64,000 bases of DNA from Spirosoma aureum (GTDB taxonomy: Bacteria > Bacteroidota > Bacteroidia > Cytophagales > Spirosomataceae): positions 890,501-954,500 of the forward strand of contig NZ_CP050063.1 in assembly GCF_011604685.1 (NCBI RefSeq), written 5' to 3'. Positions 15,849 to 25,724 of this stretch are shown here, one piece after another. Under the pieces are notes generated by a model. It was not told where the DNA came from. It saw only the letters and a program-made list of their open reading frames with translations, and ran no database searches. Every line of letters starts with the position of its first letter. Within the stretch, counting starts at the first letter, position 1. Made by a program: the position numbers and the translations under genes.

Positions 15849-16616
15849 TTAGTCGATTCGGCGGGTCATTTCAAAGATACCACACCCATACACACAGCCG
15901 AAATTAGTCTGAGCCGCCTGGGTGCGCCAGTCTACATTTTCAAAAAACTGTTCATTATCGTCGATGTACGAAAATCTTTCGATGGTGTAATGAGGCTCAA
16001 ACAACTGAACCAGATATGCAACCGAAAATACACGGTGCGCGTTATAAACGATGCCTTGTGGACCAATAGGTGATGAGAAATAGAACGTTCCACCCGGCTT
16101 AATAATCTGACGGATATTATCTAACGCTTTAATGTGGCCGTTTGCATCGATAGGGTCTCCATAACGTCCCAGACCAAAATGCTCGATGGCGTGGAGGGCC
16201 GAAATCGAGTCAGTCGAGTGAATAAGGTCGGTCGGCAGGTTCATTAAATCGGCCTGCCGAAAGCTGACATTAGGGATACTACGGGTCAATGGCCGAATAT
16301 CGATAATTTCAATCGGTCGATAGGCCGCAACATGCCCAACGAATCCATCGATTCGGGAGCCAATATCCATATGCTTGCCAGGGTTATTCCTGAAGATCCG
16401 CTGTGCTACATACAGGTCTTGTAAAAAATAGTGCTTTATTAACTCACCACTCTCGGCATATCGGTCAAAAACAGCAGGGTAGTAGCTAAGAATAGGAAAA
16501 TCTGAATGGCCGTCAAGCTGCTTTTTGAGCTTAAAATAATCATTTATGTAGTCAGGGGTTGCTTTGATGCCACCCCAAACAATTTGTGAACCGATTTTAA
16601 GAATACGTCCAATCAT
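15849..16616 (-). CDS. DUF268 protein, SAM-methyltransferase-like
   Basis: A 255-residue protein containing KHMDIGSRIDGFVGHVAAYR at about residue 80, IEIIDIRPL, a loop with ALHAIEHFGLGRYGDP at about 137 and IIKPGGTFYFSSPIG at about 172. The DIGSR and HAIEH elements mark DUF268 and the arrangement is that of a class I methyltransferase. It lies 6 bp downstream of a GT2 gene and 4 bp upstream of FkbM, so it is part of the same glycan operon. Activity is inferred from fold only. Confidence 0.8.
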   Translation of the reverse strand: MIGRILKIGSQIVWGGIKATPDYINDYFKLKKQLDGHSDFPILSYYPAVFDRYAESGELIKHYFLQDLYVAQRIFRNNPGKHMDIGSRIDGFVGHVAAYRPIEIIDIRPLTRSIPNVSFRQADLMNLPTDLIHSTDSISALHAIEHFGLGRYGDPIDANGHIKALDNIRQIIKPGGTFYFSSPIGPQGIVYNAHRVFSVAYLVQLFEPHYTIERFSYIDDNEQFFENVDWRTQAAQTNFGCVYGCGIFEMTRRID

Positions 16617-16622
16617 AATGTG

Positions 16623-17459
16623 TCAGGCTTTAATCAACTGACGGGCCTTATTCATCGATTTGATAAGGATACGTTCAGGTAACAGGTTGATTATATGGGT
16701 AATGGTAGCTATTTTGATCCGCTGGCTCAACGGGGCTACATAGCCAAAATCACGTATAAAACTTTCTTTAATCGCTACATTGCTACGCCACTTGATGCGC
16801 AGGTTGGTAAATACTGTATTGGTGTTATGAATGCGATAGGCCGTCAGACACTCGGGCAGATTTTGCATGCGCAATCCGCTATTAATCAATAGGAATAAAC
16901 TGTAATAGTCATTGAAATGTGAAAAGCGAATGACATACAAGTCTTCTTTCAGGACATTGCGATACATCACTGAAGGATTTGCAATGGGAAAGCGTAAATA
17001 AAATTCATTAAAGATGGCTTCATGTGAAAGCGGATAGGCACGCATACCTGTCGTATTTCCATGGCTATCGATCAACTCCAGATTACTGCCAACCAGAAAC
17101 ACATCCGGGTTAGCCTGTAGAAAAGCGACCTGTTTGGCCAGACGATCTGGTCGGGCAATATCATCAGCATCAAGCTTGGCAATAAATGTGCCGGTTGCCT
17201 GACGGGCGGCTATATTACTGGCTACTTCACCCCCATACCCTAAAGGAGTTGGTTCCCAAAGCGGTCTTACTCGCGGGTCACGCTGGGCATAGTCGGCAAC
17301 AATACGGGCTGTATTGTCAGAAGATCCATTATCAAAAACTAACAGTTCCAACCGCGAATACGATTGCGACAGGATACTCTCAATTGCCTGGGCCAAATAC
17401 TGCTCACCGTTATAAACGGGCATAATGACCGATACCAGCGGAGTGTCTGAAGAATTCAT
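16623..17459 (-). CDS. Glycosyltransferase family 2
   Basis: A 278-residue GT2 enzyme: PLVSVIMPVYNGEQYL at the N-terminus, ILSQSYSRLELLVFDNGSSD at about residue 30 and the metal motif KLDADDIARPDRL at about 95. The C-terminal third is basic and hydrophobic and may touch the membrane. I chose ATG 17459; an upstream TTG at 17483 adds eight residues before the conserved fold. It heads the minus-strand run GT2, DUF268, FkbM, GT11. Confidence 0.88.
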   Translation of the reverse strand: MNSSDTPLVSVIMPVYNGEQYLAQAIESILSQSYSRLELLVFDNGSSDNTARIVADYAQRDPRVRPLWEPTPLGYGGEVASNIAARQATGTFIAKLDADDIARPDRLAKQVAFLQANPDVFLVGSNLELIDSHGNTTGMRAYPLSHEAIFNEFYLRFPIANPSVMYRNVLKEDLYVIRFSHFNDYYSLFLLINSGLRMQNLPECLTAYRIHNTNTVFTNLRIKWRSNVAIKESFIRDFGYVAPLSQRIKIATITHIINLLPERILIKSMNKARQLIKA

Positions 17460-17573
17460 TGCAATCGGTCTCTCAACTATCAAGCCACAATGCTATCAAG
17501 CTATGTAAACAAACAACATTTTATCGTAAATTTAAGCTTATGTAGCCAGAAAAAATGAGAGCAACTTCCTGCT

Positions 17574-19439
17574 TTATTTAGTCAGTATGATGTTCATCGG
17601 CTGATATACCTTCTCCGCGCCGTTTCTGAGGTAGATCCATAGCGTATACTGCCCTGGTTTCAGGTATTTTTTGTCAAGAACGCAGGAGAATCCTGGCTGG
17701 GTATATTTTCTGTTCAGTATGTGGTCGTCCGGGTCCTCCCAGGCGTGTTTCTGCGCAGTAAATGCGTAACAGTCGGTTGCCGAACGGGCAATTACCTGAA
17801 TGGATGTGTTTCTGGCTAATGATCCATCGATCTGTGCCCACGCCCGGTATAGAATCAGGAAATCGCCGGTTTCGTAGGGTTGGGCATTGACCGTAACGTT
17901 ATGGCTGGGTAGCAGCTGTGCCGGATCAAAGGGCTCAGGCATACTTTTAAGATCCTCAAACGTAATAGCAGGGACCTGAAAAATTCCCTTTTGGCGAGCA
18001 TCCGTAAAAATTGTGTTGGCAATCGCCGGATTTGCCCAGTGCAAAAACAGATTCGCTGGATTGGCGTTATAAAAAGCACTGCTGAATTTCAGGTTGCGCG
18101 TTCGGTCCTCAATCCGCTTACGGTTTTCCTGATTGATGGCCGACAGATAAACAAACAACGCTACTCCTACATAGCCTGCCAGCACCCCTAACCGCAGATA
18201 ATGATGCCTGAAGGTTTCAAGGGCCAGTACCGATTGGGTAGCAAACAGCATAACGACCACAATGCCATAGCGTGGCGTAGCAGCTTGCCCAATGCCCATG
18301 CCTGAGCGCGTAGCCATGAGCGACAGACAAGTGAGGTAAAGGAATACCAGCCAGCCAACAAGGGGCAAATGCTCAATAATCCGCTTTGTATACCAGAGAT
18401 AACCAAGCAGGCCAACCGATACCAGCAAGGATAGCGCACCGAACAGCATACTTAATTTCTGGCGACCCGGCCCCAGCAACATGCCTGTCAGTGTAAAAAA
18501 GTAACTGATAGCCCGACCCGTATGGTTTATCAGCGAGTCGGCAATGTCGGGGTGATAGGGCGGCCGGATATATCCCCAGAAATAAAGAGCAATCGTAGCC
18601 GCAGTAATCGCTAGCCACAAGACCAGCTTTCGATAGGATTGGGTCAGAACCAGCAACGCGGCACCGGCAAAGAACGTAAACATGCCATTTCCACTGGTAA
18701 AGGTGGCCAGTACAGCCGCTCCGCAAGCCGCAATAAACGCATTTCGACCGGGTTTGCTCAGGCTATATAGACTAAGCATGGCAAACGGAATGACGTATAG
18801 ATTCTGTAAGGCTGCCATGCTCCAGGTGGAGAGTTCCCAGTATTGAAACAGGAAAAGCGAATAGGCAGCAGGTACTAGATAAAGGAGCTTTTGCGAAATG
18901 GAAAATTGACGGAACGATGCCTTCAGGAAAAGAACGCAGATCAATAATAGCGATACATTACCTACAATAATTAAATGGCTGAAATTCAATTCACCAAATA
19001 ATCCATAGTCGGCCAGAAAAACCAGCCGGTCGAACACGATTCGATGCTCGTTGTACTGCGAAAAAATCAATTTAAGCCTGTCGCCAAAAGTCAGTTTACC
19101 AAAGGCATACTCAGAAATAAAGCTTAGAGCGCTGTTGAAATCGTCTTCGTAAGGAAAGTTATAGGCGTTTTCGAAAATGGTTTTATAGTAGATAAAAATA
19201 GGAATAGCTATCAGAATACCCAGGAAAACAGACTGAATGGCCGATGTCCGTTGCGATGTTTCTGACGAACTCGCCAGCATGGGCGCGAACCAGGTTGGGC
19301 TGGACAGATTGGTTGATCGGGCTTCCTGTTTCTGATGTTTTTCAACTGGAAATAAGCGTCGGAAAATGGGAGTAGCCTTGGCCGTAAGCGTTGCCATTGA
19401 GCAGATCAGTAGAAATTTGACGCGGTAAGTATAGCGCAT
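17574..19439 (-). CDS. Polytopic membrane protein, glycan-locus type
   Basis: A 621-residue protein with a long N-terminal extension (hydrophobic at residues 7-17), then about eleven membrane helices between residues 70 and 425, and a soluble C-terminal domain of about 190 residues (ITFEDLKSMPEPFDPAQLLP to the end). An early extracytoplasmic loop contains FPYEDDFNSALSFI, with the acidic pair after the first core helix that GT-C enzymes commonly use. A membrane glycosyltransferase is the best guess, unproven. It sits upstream of the GT2 run with a gap of about 110 bp and is monocistronic or the first gene of that cluster. Confidence 0.65.
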   Translation of the reverse strand: MRYTYRVKFLLICSMATLTAKATPIFRRLFPVEKHQKQEARSTNLSSPTWFAPMLASSSETSQRTSAIQSVFLGILIAIPIFIYYKTIFENAYNFPYEDDFNSALSFISEYAFGKLTFGDRLKLIFSQYNEHRIVFDRLVFLADYGLFGELNFSHLIIVGNVSLLLICVLFLKASFRQFSISQKLLYLVPAAYSLFLFQYWELSTWSMAALQNLYVIPFAMLSLYSLSKPGRNAFIAACGAAVLATFTSGNGMFTFFAGAALLVLTQSYRKLVLWLAITAATIALYFWGYIRPPYHPDIADSLINHTGRAISYFFTLTGMLLGPGRQKLSMLFGALSLLVSVGLLGYLWYTKRIIEHLPLVGWLVFLYLTCLSLMATRSGMGIGQAATPRYGIVVVMLFATQSVLALETFRHHYLRLGVLAGYVGVALFVYLSAINQENRKRIEDRTRNLKFSSAFYNANPANLFLHWANPAIANTIFTDARQKGIFQVPAITFEDLKSMPEPFDPAQLLPSHNVTVNAQPYETGDFLILYRAWAQIDGSLARNTSIQVIARSATDCYAFTAQKHAWEDPDDHILNRKYTQPGFSCVLDKKYLKPGQYTLWIYLRNGAEKVYQPMNIILTK

Positions 19440-19791
19440 TATCTACTAGTAGACAAGGAAAGCACAGCTGTATGTTATCGTAGAATCACCGATCGATGAT
19501 GTGTCGTTTCTGTTTGCTGATGTATAGAAGTTTAGTTGTAATAAGACATAACCCAGATGGATTTGGGTTCAGCTTAGGTGATACCAGAAACGATGGAATT
19601 ATTTTTAGGCAATAAGTAACTTCTTCATTCCCAGTTGGTAAAACCAATTAGTACGCTATAGCCGACAGAAAGAACCCACACATTGAAAATTGCGTTTGAT
19701 TGACACAGAATCCTTCCACAAGTGGTTTGGTTATACCTCTTTTTACGGGATGGTTGTGTAAATTTGCATCTTATACAGAAGCTATCTTTCG
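19440..19791. other. Intergenic spacer upstream of gcvP
   Basis: This 352-bp divergent spacer holds no credible ORF. I looked for the tandem aptamer of a glycine riboswitch because gcvP follows, and did not see one. The only signal I can name is the -7 box near its right end. Confidence 0.5.
19759..19766 (+). promoter_or_regulatory. Candidate -7 box for gcvP
   Basis: TAAATTTG fits TAnnTTTG and lies 25 bp before the gcvP ATG. A TTTG at 19726 is 29 nt away, farther than usual, so the -33 element is uncertain. Confidence 0.45.
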
Positions 19792-22710
19792 ATGAAGTTA
19801 AACCTTCGTTACCAGGAGTCATTTGAGGACCGTCATCACGGCCAAACCGACGCGGCCCAGGCCGAAATGCTCCAAACTATTTCTGCGACCGGGTTGCCGG
19901 TCGAATCCATCGACGAACTAATTGATCAGACGGTACCGGCAGCAATCCGGCTCCCCCACCCCCTTAATCTGCCCGCTCCCAAGTCGGAAACGCAATTTCT
20001 GGCGGATTTCAAGAAACTGGCTGGTCAAAACAAAGTCTTCAAATCGTACATCGGTACCGGTTATTACGATACCATCACACCGAATGTTATTCTGCGTAAC
20101 ATTCTGGAAAACCCAGCCTGGTATACGGCTTATACACCCTATCAGGCTGAAATAGCGCAGGGCCGCCTGGAAGCGCTCCTTAATTTTCAGACGGTGGTGT
20201 CAGACCTGACCGGTATGGATCTGGCGAATGCTTCACTGCTCGACGAAGCTACTGCTGCCGCTGAGGCTATGCATATGCTCTATGCAATGCGACCAGCTTC
20301 TAAGAAATCAGCCAGTACGTTTTTCGTTTCAGAGCGGTGTCATCCACAAACGATTGACGTTCTGCTGACCCGTGCGACACCGATCGGTATTCAGGTACTT
20401 GTTGGCGACCACCGTACCGTAAATCTGACCAATGGTGAAATCTTTGGTATTCTGCTCCAATACCCAGCCTCAGATGGCGAAGTGTTTGACTATACTGATC
20501 TGATTTCGGCTGCTCATGAGTTAGGTATTACAACGGCTGTTGCTGCCGACCTGCTCGCTCTGACATTGCTAACTCCTCCGGGCGAAATGGGGGCTGACGT
20601 AGTGGTTGGTTCAGCGCAACGCTTTGGTGTTCCGATGGGTTTTGGCGGACCACATGCGGCTTATTTTGCTACCCGTGATGCGTTCAAACGTCAAATTCCG
20701 GGTCGGATCATTGGGGTTTCGCTGGATGCGGAAGGTAAACCCGCTCTTCGGATGGCATTGCAAACCCGCGAACAGCACATCCGGCGCGAAAAAGCAACCT
20801 CCAATATCTGTACGGCACAGGTTTTACTGGCTGTCATGGCTGGTAGCTATGCTGTGTATCATGGCCCGCAACGGCTTAAGTCCATTGCCGAAAAAGTACA
20901 TGGTCTGGCTAAAGTGTTTGCAACGGCTCTTCGCTGGAGCGCACACGAACTGAGCACAGATAATTATTTCGATACGGTTACCGTAAAAGTTGGCGATGTT
21001 GAATCGTTAAGAAAATCAGCCAGAGCTGCGCAGGTCAACCTTCGTTATCTGTCTGATGGTGAGCGTGTGAGCGTATCGTTCGATGAGGCTAAGACGCTGG
21101 ACGATCTTACAGAACTACTGTCTATTTTTGGCGTAAAATGTGATTTGGAGGCCATTCTGGCTGATCTGGAAATCACCTGGCCCGAACGGCTCGTGCGTCA
21201 GTCCGACTATCTGACCCACCCGGTTTTCAATACGCATCATACCGAGCACGAGATGTTGCGCTACCTGAAATCGCTGGAAGAAAAGGATTTGTCGCTGGTT
21301 CATTCGATGATTTCGTTGGGTAGCTGTACCATGAAACTCAACGCTACTGCCGAAATGATTCCGGTAACGTGGCCCGAGATTGGGAAATTACACCCGTTTG
21401 CGCCGAAAGATCAGACCACCGGCTATCAGCAGCTATTCAGTGACCTCAATGACTGGCTGTGTGAAATCACGGGTTTTGCCGCCATGTCGTTGCAGCCGAA
21501 CTCGGGTGCTCAGGGCGAATACGCAGGGTTGATGGTTATTCGGGCTTATCACGAAAGCCAGGGAAATTACCACCGGAATGTTTCGCTGATTCCGCAATCG
21601 GCTCACGGAACCAATCCGGCAAGCGCCGTTATGGCCGGTATGAAAGTCGTTATCGTTAAATGCGATGAACGCGGCAACATCGACGTCGCTGATCTGAAAG
21701 CGAAAGCTGAGCAATATAGCAATGACCTCTCGTGTCTGATGGTTACGTATCCGTCAACCCACGGTGTTTTTGAGGAGAGCATCAAAGAGATCTGCGAAAC
21801 CATTCATCAGCATGGCGGACAGGTTTATATGGATGGAGCCAACATGAACGCGCAGGTTGGTCTGACATCGCCGGCTACGATTGGCGCTGACGTCTGCCAC
21901 CTGAATCTGCACAAAACATTCTGTATCCCTCATGGTGGCGGTGGTCCTGGCATGGGTCCTATTGGCGTGGCTGCCCATTTGGCCCCCTTCCTGCCCGGTC
22001 ATTCACTCGTACACACTGGTGGCGAACAGGCTATTCACGCGGTTTCGGCGGCTCCTTACGGTTCTGCGAGCATTCTGACGATTTCTTATGCCTACATTGC
22101 AATGATGGGCGGAGAAGGGTTGACGAATGCGACAAAGCGTGCTATTCTGAATGCGAATTACATTAAAGCGCGGCTGGATGGACATTACGAAGCACTGTAT
22201 GCCGGAACGAACGGTCGGGCTGCTCACGAGATGATCATCGATTGCCGTCCGTTTAAAGCGGTAGCAGGCGTTGAAGTTGAAGATATTGCGAAGCGTCTGA
22301 TGGATTACGGGTTCCATGCGCCAACGGTTTCATTTCCGGTGGCTGGAACAATGATGATTGAGCCAACGGAATCGGAGTCGAAAGCCGAGCTTGATCGTTT
22401 CTGCGATGCCCTGATCGCCATTCGCGAAGAAATTCGCGAGATCGAAACGGGTGCTGCTGACCGGATCAGTAACGTGCTGAAACACGCTCCTCATACGGCT
22501 ACAGTGGCGCTGTCTGATAACTGGACCCGGCCTTACAGCCGCGAAAAAGCCGTTTATCCGTTGCCACAGGTTCGTGCCCGTAAGTTCTGGCCGAGCGTAA
22601 GCCGGATCGATTCAGCCTACGGAGATCGTAATCTGGTTTGTGCCTGTGTACCAACAGATGCGTATGCAACTGAAGTGGCAGAAGAAGCCAGTGTGGAGCA
22701 ACAAGCTTAA
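19792..22710 (+). CDS. gcvP: Glycine dehydrogenase (aminomethyl-transferring), P-protein
   Basis: A 972-residue, single-chain P-protein of normal length. The N-terminal half has [21 protein letters not shown] at about residue 82; the C-terminal half has [29 protein letters not shown] and the PLP lysine in [16 protein letters not shown] at residue 708. It decarboxylates glycine with transfer of the aminomethyl group to the H-protein lipoamide, in the cytoplasmic glycine cleavage system. gcvT and gcvH are not in the window. It is monocistronic, with a hairpin terminator directly downstream. Confidence 0.97.
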   Translation: MKLNLRYQESFEDRHHGQTDAAQAEMLQTISATGLPVESIDELIDQTVPAAIRLPHPLNLPAPKSETQFLADFKKLAGQNKVFKSYIGTGYYDTITPNVILRNILENPAWYTAYTPYQAEIAQGRLEALLNFQTVVSDLTGMDLANASLLDEATAAAEAMHMLYAMRPASKKSASTFFVSERCHPQTIDVLLTRATPIGIQVLVGDHRTVNLTNGEIFGILLQYPASDGEVFDYTDLISAAHELGITTAVAADLLALTLLTPPGEMGADVVVGSAQRFGVPMGFGGPHAAYFATRDAFKRQIPGRIIGVSLDAEGKPALRMALQTREQHIRREKATSNICTAQVLLAVMAGSYAVYHGPQRLKSIAEKVHGLAKVFATALRWSAHELSTDNYFDTVTVKVGDVESLRKSARAAQVNLRYLSDGERVSVSFDEAKTLDDLTELLSIFGVKCDLEAILADLEITWPERLVRQSDYLTHPVFNTHHTEHEMLRYLKSLEEKDLSLVHSMISLGSCTMKLNATAEMIPVTWPEIGKLHPFAPKDQTTGYQQLFSDLNDWLCEITGFAAMSLQPNSGAQGEYAGLMVIRAYHESQGNYHRNVSLIPQSAHGTNPASAVMAGMKVVIVKCDERGNIDVADLKAKAEQYSNDLSCLMVTYPSTHGVFEESIKEICETIHQHGGQVYMDGANMNAQVGLTSPATIGADVCHLNLHKTFCIPHGGGGPGMGPIGVAAHLAPFLPGHSLVHTGGEQAIHAVSAAPYGSASILTISYAYIAMMGGEGLTNATKRAILNANYIKARLDGHYEALYAGTNGRAAHEMIIDCRPFKAVAGVEVEDIAKRLMDYGFHAPTVSFPVAGTMMIEPTESESKAELDRFCDALIAIREEIREIETGAADRISNVLKHAPHTATVALSDNWTRPYSREKAVYPLPQVRARKFWPSVSRIDSAYGDRNLVCACVPTDAYATEVAEEASVEQQA

Positions 22711-22732
22711 TAGAATTAAGTAGTTTTTTCGG

Positions 22733-22769
22733 AATAAAGCCTGCCTGCGTCCAGCAGACAGGCTTTATT
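22733..22769 (+). terminator. Rho-independent-type terminator after gcvP
   Basis: Two 15-bp arms (22733-22747 and 22755-22769) with one mismatch flank a 7-nt loop and run into a T-rich tail (TTTATTTTATATAG). It lies 23 bp after the gcvP stop. Confidence 0.8.
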
Positions 22770-22804
22770 TTATATAGAACAGCTTTTGTCGAACATTGGA
22801 TATT

Positions 22805-23548
22805 CTACACACTATGAATTTCGGGATGTATCGGAATCTCCAGGAGTAAAAGAATAGCATCGTTCGACAACGCTTCAAATTCCAGCGCCCCATCTTTCAG
22901 ATTCGTTAATGCCAGCCCATCTCTTTCGTGGAGTAACCGATTCTGGACTTCAAATGCTCCGCTCAGGATGAACACAAAAATTCCCGTAGACTCTACCTCT
23001 TCAGTTACCTGTTGAAGGTGATAAACGCCTTCCTGCCGACCGTCATATCGGCCAATATAACCACGGCTGATTTGAGTATGGCTACTATCGAATGATAAAA
23101 TCGGCAGCAGCTTATTTTTAGCCGCCAAGTCAAAGGCTGTTTGTTGTGGAAACGATGTAGAGGGTATACTATCGTCGCTAAGCCAGATTTGAATAAAGTT
23201 GATGAGCTCCGTTTCGTAGGGATTGATAAGCTCATAATGCATACCTGCCGCTAGTGAAAAAATCTGAACCTGTCCAGCTTCCAGAAAGCCATCGCCCGAT
23301 TCACTTCTGTACTCAAGTCCGCCAACAATCGGAATAACAAGGGCCGTCGTATGGGTTTTGGCTATCATCCTGATGCTTTTCCCGGGTTTGAGCGTATCAT
23401 CGTTCAGGAGTTGAAGGGCACCAAATGGTTTTCGGCTTTCTTGAAAATAATGGCCAAAATTAAAGCTATAATAAGTCCGGAATGAGTCGAGTTGCGAAAA
23501 GCCTCGCTGGTCGGAGAGGTAGATTTGAGCTTCTGTTTGCGTATCCAT
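22805..23548 (-). CDS. Pirin-like bicupin protein
   Basis: A 247-residue protein with two cupin-like beta domains. The first opens with the pirin-type segment SFRTYYSFNFGHYF at about residue 22 and has the expected HTTALVIPIVGGLEYRS at about 66; the second contains GIFVFILSGAFEVQNRLL at about 188 and a Leu-Glu-Ile C-terminus. The usual His pairs of metal-binding pirins are incomplete: a His is seen at HYF and HTTA. It is probably cytoplasmic. It starts 2 bp after the stop of the unknown 199-aa gene and forms an operon with it and the intradiol dioxygenase, hinting at aromatic or quinone chemistry. Confidence 0.7.
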   Translation of the reverse strand: MDTQTEAQIYLSDQRGFSQLDSFRTYYSFNFGHYFQESRKPFGALQLLNDDTLKPGKSIRMIAKTHTTALVIPIVGGLEYRSESGDGFLEAGQVQIFSLAAGMHYELINPYETELINFIQIWLSDDSIPSTSFPQQTAFDLAAKNKLLPILSFDSSHTQISRGYIGRYDGRQEGVYHLQQVTEEVESTGIFVFILSGAFEVQNRLLHERDGLALTNLKDGALEFEALSNDAILLLLEIPIHPEIHSV

Positions 23549-23550
23549 AC

Positions 23551-24150
23551 TTACTGAGGCAAGCTACTACCGTGTTGAAAAGAAGAAATGCTTAGATACG
23601 GTTGTAGGGCGATCATGTCGGTCTGCACTTCCTGTCCGGTTTGTAACCCTTCGCGTTGATCCCCGTAGGCAATAACCAGCAGATTGCCAATGGTATCGAT
23701 CCAGGTCAGCGGTTCGCTATAAAAGGAAATAGCGACTCGATGAGCCTCTTTATTTTGTACATGCGACTGAATAATCTCAAATGTAAACTGCGTGAAGGGC
23801 AGACACAATTTTCCGGCGTTGTTGGCAATGTCCGGAATGATTTTATTCAACTGCCTGATATAGCCGATTGCAGCCGTGCTGGTCAAATAATGCAGCTTAT
23901 CGGCATTGGGTACGTTGTCCAGAAGCTCCTGAAAAGTCGTGTACTTATTCTGCTGATTATAAAACTGGGCCTGCATGAAAAATTCCATATAGGTGTCATC
24001 GAACACATATTTATCCCAGATTTTTTGAGACGATGCGTCGATGATTTTACGATAACTGAGCCGAATAAGACCTTTTGCCATTGCGTTGAACGGCGTTCGA
24101 GATTTCGGAAAACCTAAGCCCAAAGTCTCGGACGCCAATTGATTAGGCAC
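23551..24150 (-). CDS. Protein of unknown function in a dioxygenase operon
   Basis: A protein of 199 residues from GTG 24150, which overlaps the dioxygenase stop by 8 bp; an internal ATG at 24081 would give 176 residues. It has no signal peptide or membrane helix. Visible features are a basic stretch (KGLIRLSYRKII), an aromatic-rich segment YMEFFMQAQFYNQQNKYTTF and a hydrophobic core IGNLLVIAYGD near the C-terminus. I do not recognise the family. Tight coupling on both sides shows that it is a real gene of a three-gene unit. Confidence 0.6.
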   Translation of the reverse strand: MPNQLASETLGLGFPKSRTPFNAMAKGLIRLSYRKIIDASSQKIWDKYVFDDTYMEFFMQAQFYNQQNKYTTFQELLDNVPNADKLHYLTSTAAIGYIRQLNKIIPDIANNAGKLCLPFTQFTFEIIQSHVQNKEAHRVAISFYSEPLTWIDTIGNLLVIAYGDQREGLQTGQEVQTDMIALQPYLSISSFQHGSSLPQ

Positions 24151-24889
24151 TGACTACAATTGTATGGGTGAGTGTATATCCTGCCGAAATACTGCCGGCT
24201 ACAGTAGCCAGCTCGGTTGTAAAACCATCCGAAAAAACGTTGTCGGACTCATTCTTGGTGTCTTGTGAGCCTTTGGTATATCCATACGATTGTGCCGTTG
24301 TGTATACCGTGTTAGCGATGTCGTAGGGAAATGCAATTTGAGTGACCAGCAGCGACTTCCCGGTCGAGCTGTAGATATGGACATGGATGTGCGGAGCACG
24401 GCCCGAATACCAGCCAGGGAAAATAGAGGTGAACGAAACCAGGCCGTTAGCATCGGTCGTTTGCCGCCCGCGTAGAAAATCGACGGTTGTAAAATTGACA
24501 CTTTGCATACCCGATCCGCCATATTCGGAGTAGTAACCGTCTTTGTCGCAATGCCAGATATCAACCAGAGCACCCGCCAGAACCGCACAACTGTTGTTCG
24601 AATTCTTAATCGTAATGTTGACCGTAAAGGCTACGCCGGTTCGGTCATCGCGAATGTCCTTACGCACAAACTTGGCGGGGACTTTAGTAGGGAAAGGCCC
24701 TTCAGTTTCCGATGGAGTGACCGAACAGTTACTTGACGAACTCCCATTGGTTGAGCCAGTAGACGTGCTGGTGCCCGTTGAGGTTGTAGGGCTAACCTCC
24801 GTTGAGCTACAGGCATTAATTGCGGGTAAAACAGTCGCTATTCCAAGCAAACTTCCGAATCCTCTTTTCAAAAACTCTTTGCGTTCCAT
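24143..24889 (-). CDS. Exported intradiol ring-cleavage dioxygenase-like lipoprotein
   Basis: A 248-residue protein. The N-terminus MERKEFLKRGFGSLLG resembles a Tat-type start and is followed by a hydrophobic stretch ending in INACSS, a lipobox. A Ser/Thr/Gly linker (residues 30-55) leads to the catalytic domain: ETEGPFP at about 63, DIWHCDKDGYYSEY at about 111 (Tyr ligands), RGRQTTDANGLVSFTSIFPGWY at about 140 and the ligand motif RAPHIHVHIYS at about 164. Intradiol dioxygenases cleave catechols between the hydroxyls with Fe(III). Export to the cell envelope suggests an external catechol-like substrate; this is inference. Confidence 0.85.
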   Translation of the reverse strand: MERKEFLKRGFGSLLGIATVLPAINACSSTEVSPTTSTGTSTSTGSTNGSSSSNCSVTPSETEGPFPTKVPAKFVRKDIRDDRTGVAFTVNITIKNSNNSCAVLAGALVDIWHCDKDGYYSEYGGSGMQSVNFTTVDFLRGRQTTDANGLVSFTSIFPGWYSGRAPHIHVHIYSSTGKSLLVTQIAFPYDIANTVYTTAQSYGYTKGSQDTKNESDNVFSDGFTTELATVAGSISAGYTLTHTIVVSA

Positions 24890-25016
24890 AATAGTCAGTA
24901 GACAGGTGTTAATTATAGCTTAATACGCTGACTTTAGCTGGATCGTTGTTGCCAGGGTACGATTTGAGGTAAATGGGCCAATTGTGTCGGTAAACTATGC
25001 CGATTGAAGCCAGAAG

Positions 25017-25724
25017 TTATGAGCCGAATTGACGAAAGAAATCCGCTTCGTAGCTGGCTCCAATCGGGATTTCACGCCCTGCCAATACAATGGTCTTGTT
25101 CTGTACGGCTTCAATACGGTTCATGGGAATGATATACGATCGATGAACCCGAATAAAACGCTCGGCGGTGCCGGTTTCGGGAAGCCGTTGCATCAACGTT
25201 TTCATGGTCATACGGCACACAATGGGCTTGTCATTCTGGCGATGAATTTTGAGGTAATCGTCGAGTCCTTCAATAAATAAGATATCAGCTAATGGAACCT
25301 GATACAAGCGATAATCTGCTCGTACGTACAGAAAGGTCGGCTTATCCTGCTCCGTTTGTTGTTGTCTGAACCGATACGCATCGCGGGCTTTATGGGCCGC
25401 CTGCTCGTATCGTTCGAACGTAAACGGTTTTAGCAAATAGTCGACAGCATTCAGGTTAAACCCATCAACAGCGTATTCGGCGTAGGCAGTCGTAAAGATC
25501 ACCAGCGTGGGCTGGGGCAGGAGCTTGTGAAAATCAAGCCCTGACAGGGCGGGCATATTTATATCGAGAAAAATCAGGTCGACCAGATTGTTCGTCAGAA
25601 AATCCAGTGCTTCTTCGGCGCGAAAAAAGGATTTTTGTAGATCAATAAAATCAACCCGTCCGCAAAAATTGGCAAGTATCCGCAAGGCAGGCGGCTCATC
25701 GTCGACGGCAATGGCTCGAATCAT
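25017..25724 (-). CDS. LytTR-family response regulator
   Basis: A 235-residue protein: receiver domain with acidic pocket DDEPP at residue 8, phospho-acceptor Asp in LIFLDINMP at about 55, and Lys in LLKPFTFERY at about 103; then a LytTR DNA-binding domain from about 135 (FLYVRADYRLYQVPL, DYLKIH, FIRVHRSYIIPMNRI). It overlaps the upstream histidine kinase gene by 4 bp (ATGA), so they are one two-component system. Its target genes are not visible. Confidence 0.93.
   Translation of the reverse strand: MIRAIAVDDEPPALRILANFCGRVDFIDLQKSFFRAEEALDFLTNNLVDLIFLDINMPALSGLDFHKLLPQPTLVIFTTAYAEYAVDGFNLNAVDYLLKPFTFERYEQAAHKARDAYRFRQQQTEQDKPTFLYVRADYRLYQVPLADILFIEGLDDYLKIHRQNDKPIVCRMTMKTLMQRLPETGTAERFIRVHRSYIIPMNRIEAVQNKTIVLAGREIPIGASYEADFFRQFGS

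Noticed and set aside
19440..19791. Possible glycine riboswitch upstream of gcvP
   Set aside because: I found no tandem aptamer-like structure; only short, weak hairpins.
24543..24923. Open frame on the plus strand opposite the dioxygenase
   Set aside because: It is antisense to a well-supported gene with conserved catalytic motifs; a shadow frame.
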